The notes beneath the pieces were generated by a model that saw only the letters and a program-made list of their open reading frames with translations, did not search any database and was not told the DNA's origin. A stretch of DNA of 64,000 nt, from assembly GCA_914767715.1 (NCBI GenBank), contig OU612067.1:21984162-22048161 (forward strand). The letters run 5' to 3'. A program made the position numbers and the translations under genes. Below are positions 60,201-64,000 of this stretch, in pieces (position 1 is the stretch's first letter; every line of letters starts with the position of its first letter). Origin of the DNA: Membranipora membranacea. Its lineage: Eukaryota > Bryozoa > Gymnolaemata > Cheilostomatida > Membraniporidae.

Positions 60201-62347
60201 GATACTATAATAATAAAGATAAGTAAGACTAACAATGGGAAGATAACTCACTGTCGCAACTTAAAATAAATCATGGTGGTAATGACTTATTCAAACTTAT
60301 ATTCAAATTTTATCATAAATAAGCTGCATACTTGTAATGTATAAATTACCCACCTTTCTGGTAATGTTGATAGATCACAGTATGACACATCTAAGACCTT
60401 CAATGACCTCATCATACCAATACTATCAGGTAATGTGTGTAGATTCTTATTATCTGACACATCTAACTTCTCTAGATCTGTCAGTGAGCCGATACTATAA
60501 TATATATATAAAGATAAGTAAGACTAACAATGAGAAGAAAACTCACTGTCGCAACTTAAAATAAATCATGGTGGTAATGACTTATTCAAACTTATATTCA
60601 AATTTTATCATAAGTAAGCTGCATACTTATAATGTATAAATTACCCACCTTTCTGGTAATGTTGATAGACCACAGCGTGACACATTTAGGGTCTTCAATG
60701 ACCTCATCATACATATACCATCTGGTAATGTATGTAGATTCTTATTATCTGACACATCTAACGTCTCTAGAGCAGTTAGTGAGCCGATACTATAATAATA
60801 AAGATAAGTAAGACTAACAATGAGAAGATAACTCACTGTCGCAACTTAAAATAAATCATGGTGGTAATGACTTATTCAAACTTATATTCCAATTTTATCA
60901 TAAATAAGCTGCATACATATAATGTATAAATTACCCACCTTTCTGGTAATGCTGACAGATCACAGTATGACACACCTAAGACCTTCAATGACCTCATCAT
61001 ACATATACTATCAGGTAATGTGTGTAGATTCTTACTATTTGACACATTTAACTTCTCTAGAGCTGTCAGTGAGCAAAGACTGTAATATACAAAAATAAAG
61101 GTGAGGGTAACTATTAGAATATATCTCATAATCACAATTTATATTAAATTATCCCTTCTTCACTTACGGTGTGCAGAAAAAATGCAAAGCTTAGAGGCCA
61201 GAGAGCAGTGCGCATTCTATGAAATCAATACACAAAACAAATATCGCACCACGAGTAGTGTGCTCATGTCAGAGCACAGCAGCACTTTGTGAAAACAAAG
61301 CGAACGTTGAGTAAGTGTGGTCATGTCAGTGAGTGCAGAGTTAATTTTGGAAAATAAGCTTTATAAATATCGACAAGATATTATCTTATAATGGGAATAA
61401 TCACTTGTCAGTGCCGGGCGAAATAAATATAAATATCGATATTCATTTCCCGAATGAAATATCTGCATCGAGTACATCGAACCAAGGAGTTAAAGAAAAG
61501 GAGATGCAACAAAGACAGCTTCCTTGATTTTGATGAACTACCCTAATTTAAACAACTATAAAGCTTAACTTCAGAGTTTTCTCCGCTTGTAAGGAAGAGA
61601 AACAATTACCGACAGTGTGAAATTATGACATAAATAATAGTGCCGGATACATTGTGAGAGATTATCTCAGTATTTGGAATTTTGAGTTGATAAAACAGCT
61701 AGTGGAAAATTGGTCAAGAGTGAGGCGGTGTAATGGTTCAGTGACTTCAAGACACAGCTGTCAGATCCGCAACCATGGAGGCTCGCACCAAATGTCAGAT
61801 TCTAGCCAAAGACTCCTATAAAACTCGGACACTTTATCACACAATACTTATGCAAGGCATAATGAGTTTGTCGTTGACGGTATCCATACATTTTCCAAAT
61901 TTCAATTTCCCAGCAAGCCCTCTTCTCATCTCTTGTTATCCCAGCGAGACATTTCCCATCAGGATGTTGCTCGCTATTTCAACAAGACATTTTCCCACTA
62001 ACCCTTATCCCACTATTACTTCTTTCAAAGGTCGAGCCTTCAACTCAATGCTGGTAGCTCTTCTAATTTTATAGTTATGTTTGATGTGAGACTACCCCAC
62101 AAACCAAATGCTTACAAAAATACCTACCTCTGTAGCTGATCTTTGTCGGAGATCCTCTTTAGCCTGAGAGCTCTCAGATTAGGTACCAGCTGATCTAGAT
62201 TAGGAGGGATCTCGCCGCGAATAACCATGTGTGAGATCTGACGGTCACAGGTAGCCGCTTCAAGTTCTGATAAGGTCATGGATCTGAACTCTTTATCTTT
62301 TATGTTATCAATTCCAGGCATTACCATACCGTACCATACTCTGTAAA
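47798..62347 (-). CDS. gene B: LRR-Roc-COR-caspase receptor-protease, tandem paralogue of gene A
   Basis: Recognised exons: 62347-62128 (LRR cap), twenty-four 141-bp LRR exons between 61079 and 52844, 52523-50590 (last LRRs, Roc, COR), 49377-49309 (linker), 49028-48604 (caspase p20), 48238-47798 (Cys, p10, stop). All junction phases equal those of gene A. The recognised product is about 2,150 residues, longer than A only because of nine more array exons. The receptor half is nearly identical to A, while the end of COR and the caspase are clearly diverged. Same inferred role: an intracellular sensor with its own caspase. The array is interrupted once by an intronic transposon that leaves the exons intact. 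Confidence 0.85.
48604..49028 (-). CDS. gene B exon: caspase p20 domain with catalytic His
   Basis: It opens [20 protein letters not shown], then [20 protein letters not shown] and [16 protein letters not shown] with the catalytic His-Gly in its usual caspase setting (SHG). It ends ERIPL|GTGAGA in phase 0. It corresponds exon for exon to 16367-16785 of gene A, with clear but incomplete identity. Confidence 0.85.
49309..49377 (-). CDS. gene B linker exon between COR and caspase
   Basis: 69 bp, phase 1 on both sides, TTTCAG|ATTCAAG to TATCAA|GTAAGC. It reads [20 protein letters not shown], alignable to the gene A linker, one codon longer. Confidence 0.75.
49378..50589. other. gene B intron between linker and Roc-COR exons
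   Basis: 1,212 bp with no transposon recognised, in contrast to gene A, where the MULE occupies this intron. The frames 49488-49727 and 49759-50019 show no family signature. Confidence 0.4.
50590..52523 (-). CDS. gene B exon: terminal LRRs, Roc GTPase and COR domain
   Basis: A 1,934-bp exon, phase 2 at the start ([19 protein letters not shown]) and phase 1 at the end (CCAT|GTAAGT). Same motifs as gene [16 protein letters not shown] (P-loop), [15 protein letters not shown], then COR with [12 protein letters not shown] and [15 protein letters not shown]. The first roughly 440 residues are almost identical to A. From about [19 protein letters not shown] on, the two proteins fall to roughly two-thirds identity. 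The final Cys-containing segment ([11 protein letters not shown]) is conserved. Confidence 0.9.
52524..52843. other. gene B intron between Roc-COR exon and LRR array, with empty LTR-element site
   Basis: 320 bp. Near 52626-52639 it reads GGCAAAGTATGCTG, the uninterrupted form of the target of the retrotransposon found in gene A. Confidence 0.7.
52844..61079 (-). CDS. gene B LRR exon array: 24 exons of 141 bp
   Basis: Exons (low-high): 52844-52984, 54490-54630, 54784-54924, 55077-55217, 55370-55510, 55663-55803, 55956-56096, 56251-56391, 56546-56686, 56841-56981, 57134-57274, 57427-57567, 57722-57862, 58015-58155, 58305-58445, 58595-58735, 58890-59030, 59185-59325, 59480-59620, 59773-59913, 60064-60204, 60354-60494, 60649-60789, 60939-61079. 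Each is phase 2 to phase 2 with 47 codons, as in gene A. No stop or frameshift was seen. Several exons carry DLEKL for ALETL (52844, 55956, 56251, 56546, 57134, 58595, 60354). Four carry the variant AIENLHTL (57722, 58305, 58890, 59480). The 5'-most exon (60939) starts SLCSLTALE and has the same distinct upstream intron as in A. Confidence 0.9.
53043..54386. mobile_element. 1,344-bp inverted-repeat transposon inside the gene B LRR array
   Basis: Terminal repeats CATAGGCGTATTTAA (53043) and its exact complement (ending 54386), flanked by a 7-bp duplication CTGTCAC (53036-53042 and 54387-54393). Undamaged array introns read ACTCACTGTCACAACTT, which confirms the insertion point. Internal TTAGAGACTCTAACAAATTT palindromes lie near 53128-53177. 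An ATG microsatellite lies near 53960-53995. No transposase. Superfamily uncertain; the ends recall the hAT-type GGCGTATATT copies. Confidence 0.8.
57427..60494. repeat. higher-order duplication of five to six LRR units in the gene B array
   Basis: Exons 57427, 57722, 58015, 58305 and 58595 recur as 59185, 59480, 59773, 60064 and 60354 at a constant offset of 1,758-1,759 bp (six units). The matching covers unit-specific variants: AIENL with [15 protein letters not shown] with [18 protein letters not shown]. Confidence 0.75.
61080..62127. other. gene B intron between LRR array and N-terminal cap exon
   Basis: Close counterpart of 32812-33830 of gene A, with small indels (for example about 30 extra bases near 61870-61900). 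No element or exon was recognised. Confidence 0.5.
62128..62347 (-). CDS. gene B N-terminal LRR cap exon
   Basis: It encodes [39 protein letters not shown] and SDKDQLQ, joined in phase 2 (CAGAG|GTAGGT) to SLCSLTALE. It is one codon longer than in gene A (IKDKEF against IKQEF). Acceptor TTTCTAG| at 62347 gives the same phase 1 as A; a second possible acceptor (TTTACAG) lies 7 bp inside. Confidence 0.75.
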
Positions 62348-64000
62348 CTAGAAAAATTCAAACAGAAAATACAAACTCAACCGAATATGATGTTTATTTT
62401 GAGAGATCTTCAGCTCTCACAGCTTGGACTAGGATGAGCCAGGAGACTCAATAGAATAAGGGGGGGGGGGGGCAGAAGCTATGAGATCTCAAGTCCTCAC
62501 AGCTCACACTCAGGCAGAGATTGACAGCAGACGCTATTAAGACTAAGACACCCAACTAAGACTCTTGAGGATTCACCACCCTCGTCTAATCGCCTTTATA
62601 TTCTAAAAATCCTACATGAAAAGGCTCCTTTGTTTTGGTTTTTCGCTGTTAAATTATCTTGATTGAGGGATAAGCAAAACCCCATCTCCGCTTTTTGAGA
62701 GAAACGAGGGTTTAACACAATTGATGTAAAATTACATTATTTAAATTGGACGATAAGTCAAAACCCACTTTCCGTTTTTTCAAGAGTTTTTGCAAGAGTT
62801 TTTGCAGTCTTATTTTTAAATTAAATTGATTCTTGAGCAAACGCATTCTCTGTTTTTATGCCCATGCCTACCCACAGTGATGAAACCGGGTAAACATCAA
62901 GCTTGGGCAGTTCTGGTTGGAGAGCTGTAGTATGGCAAAGATTGCTTTTTTTTGGTAAATTACTGTTTAGTGTTTAATTTAATTTACTATTCAAGAATAA
63001 AATTCATTTGAATATGGAAAACTCATCTAAACCATGTGTTATTAGTAATTTGAGTATGCACCTTTACGTAACAAAATTCGAAAAACAAATGTGCTTGATA
63101 AATTTAAGTAGCTAAACAAAACACCTTTTGTACCGAGTTGCATCCTTGTTGAACCCACAAACGTCACAAACATCACAACGTCGCAATCTAGCGTTCCACT
63201 AACGTCGCAATCCCAAAAACGTTGCAACGAAAGGTTTTTATAACGTCGCAAACCCAGTAATGTCGCAATTTTTAAACGTCGCAAATGCTCAAACCCACTA
63301 ACGTTGCAAATATCGCAACTCAATAAAAATGCCGAGTTTTCTTCTCATTGGATGCAAATTGGTGATTAAAATTTGCTGCTGATAGGAGCATACAAACTTT
63401 AAAACACTGTGGGAAGTTGAAATATTGTGCAAATTGCTATAAGAGAAAAAATTTTCACTTCCTAGGATCATGATAAAAATTATTACCTCAGATATAATTA
63501 CTGCCGCCGATTATTGGATGCTTATAAATATTGGATGATTACGAAACTAGATTATCAATACTCATACTTGATGAACTAAATGTTCATTTCCAGATCTCCA
63601 GATGTTTCCGTTTAGCTAGAGTTTCCCCATGCCGACCTTTTCTTGTTTAAGACCATCAATCATTTTATATAACTACCCTACTTGATAACAATATTTTTAA
63701 GGAATTCACCTGATACATTATGATATTTGTTTTATGCACGATCTTATATTTTAATTGTCTTGATCAGCAAATAAATTGAGATTAATATAATTATCATAAA
63801 TATCAAGAAACAACTGAGGCAGATATCAGCAAACATGCCTAGCTTGAAATATACCGTCATGTTTGATATAGGCTATGCTGAAAGTTTTCAAGATGTAGTA
63901 CACTGCTTGCTATATTTATCATGGAAAAATTGTTACACCAGTTATGCATGTACCACTTCATCTTCACTTTCCACCATAACATTGGGAAGTAGACAACAGT
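62348..64000. other. 5' flank or 5' introns of gene B, to window end
   Basis: Homologous to 34048-35690. Near 62880-62935 the minus strand reads ALQPELPKLDVYPVSSLW before TGTGG|GTAGGC, a possible short LRR-like exon. The GTCGCAA repeat is at 63145-63321. A G run lies near 62461-62472. The true 5' end of gene B probably lies beyond the window. Confidence 0.45.
63145..63321 (-). repeat. GTCGCAA-rich interspersed repeat, copy 3
   Basis: Counterpart of 34845-35020 in the duplicated 5' flank, with scattered CpG-type changes (GTCACAA for GTCGCAA). Confidence 0.7.

Noticed and set aside
29721-60564. Repeated plus-strand frames of 60-75 codons (reading [15 protein letters not shown] and similar) in both LRR arrays
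   Set aside because: They are antisense shadows of the minus-strand LRR exons, extend into the introns, and recur only because the units repeat.
28565-61079. Regular 293-bp spacing taken as CRISPR or satellite DNA
   Set aside because: Units contain intact exons with splice sites and in-frame LRRs, far longer than CRISPR repeats, in an animal-type genome.

Overview
This is eukaryotic, intron-rich, AT-rich DNA. The genes are split by GT-AG introns, transposon debris is abundant, and the recognisable families are animal-type: a copine, an aldo-keto reductase and caspase domains. A metazoan is the best reading, probably an early-branching marine invertebrate such as a sponge. The phylum is a guess from gene style, not something the sequence proves.

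Layout: 1-5000 holds scattered plus-strand exons of a copine-like gene, one of which reads as frameshifted. 8655-13623 is an aldo-keto reductase gene on the minus strand with the catalytic tetrad intact. 15724-34047 is minus-strand gene A. 47798-62347 is minus-strand gene B, a tandem paralogue of A. Both read, from N to C terminus: an N-terminal leucine-rich-repeat (LRR) cap exon, a long array of near-identical LRR exons (15 in A, 24 in B), one exon of about 1.95 kb carrying the last LRRs plus a Roc GTPase and COR domain, a 22-23 codon linker exon, a caspase p20 exon with the His-Gly motif, and a caspase exon with the QAC catalytic cysteine and p10. I checked every splice junction between the recognised exons by hand and all are in phase. 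The recognised exons encode about 1,730 residues in A and 2,150 in B.

The main discovery candidate is this LRR-Roc-COR-caspase receptor-protease pair. Each array exon is 141 bp (47 codons, two LRRs), starts and ends in phase 2, and sits in a genomic unit of about 293 bp, so any number can be gained or lost in frame. Differences between units cluster at the exposed positions of the LRR beta-strand, while the scaffold and introns stay almost constant. That is the pattern expected of a diversifying recognition surface. The receptor half and the 5' flank of A and B are almost identical, but the end of COR, the linker and the caspase are clearly diverged, so the locus is a mosaic. By analogy with NLR/inflammasome systems I infer that ligand sensing by the LRRs, through the Roc-COR switch, controls a fused caspase.

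Mobile elements surround and invade the locus. They include a 5.84 kb non-autonomous LTR retrotransposon in an A intron (4-bp target-site duplication, empty site preserved in B) with a huge minisatellite in one LTR; a 2.2 kb Mutator-like element in another A intron (10-bp duplication); a 1.34 kb inverted-repeat element inside the B array; two hAT-type elements with 8-bp duplications; several MITEs; and tRNA-derived SINE-like segments. The stretch 38385-47797 between the two genes holds mostly such debris.
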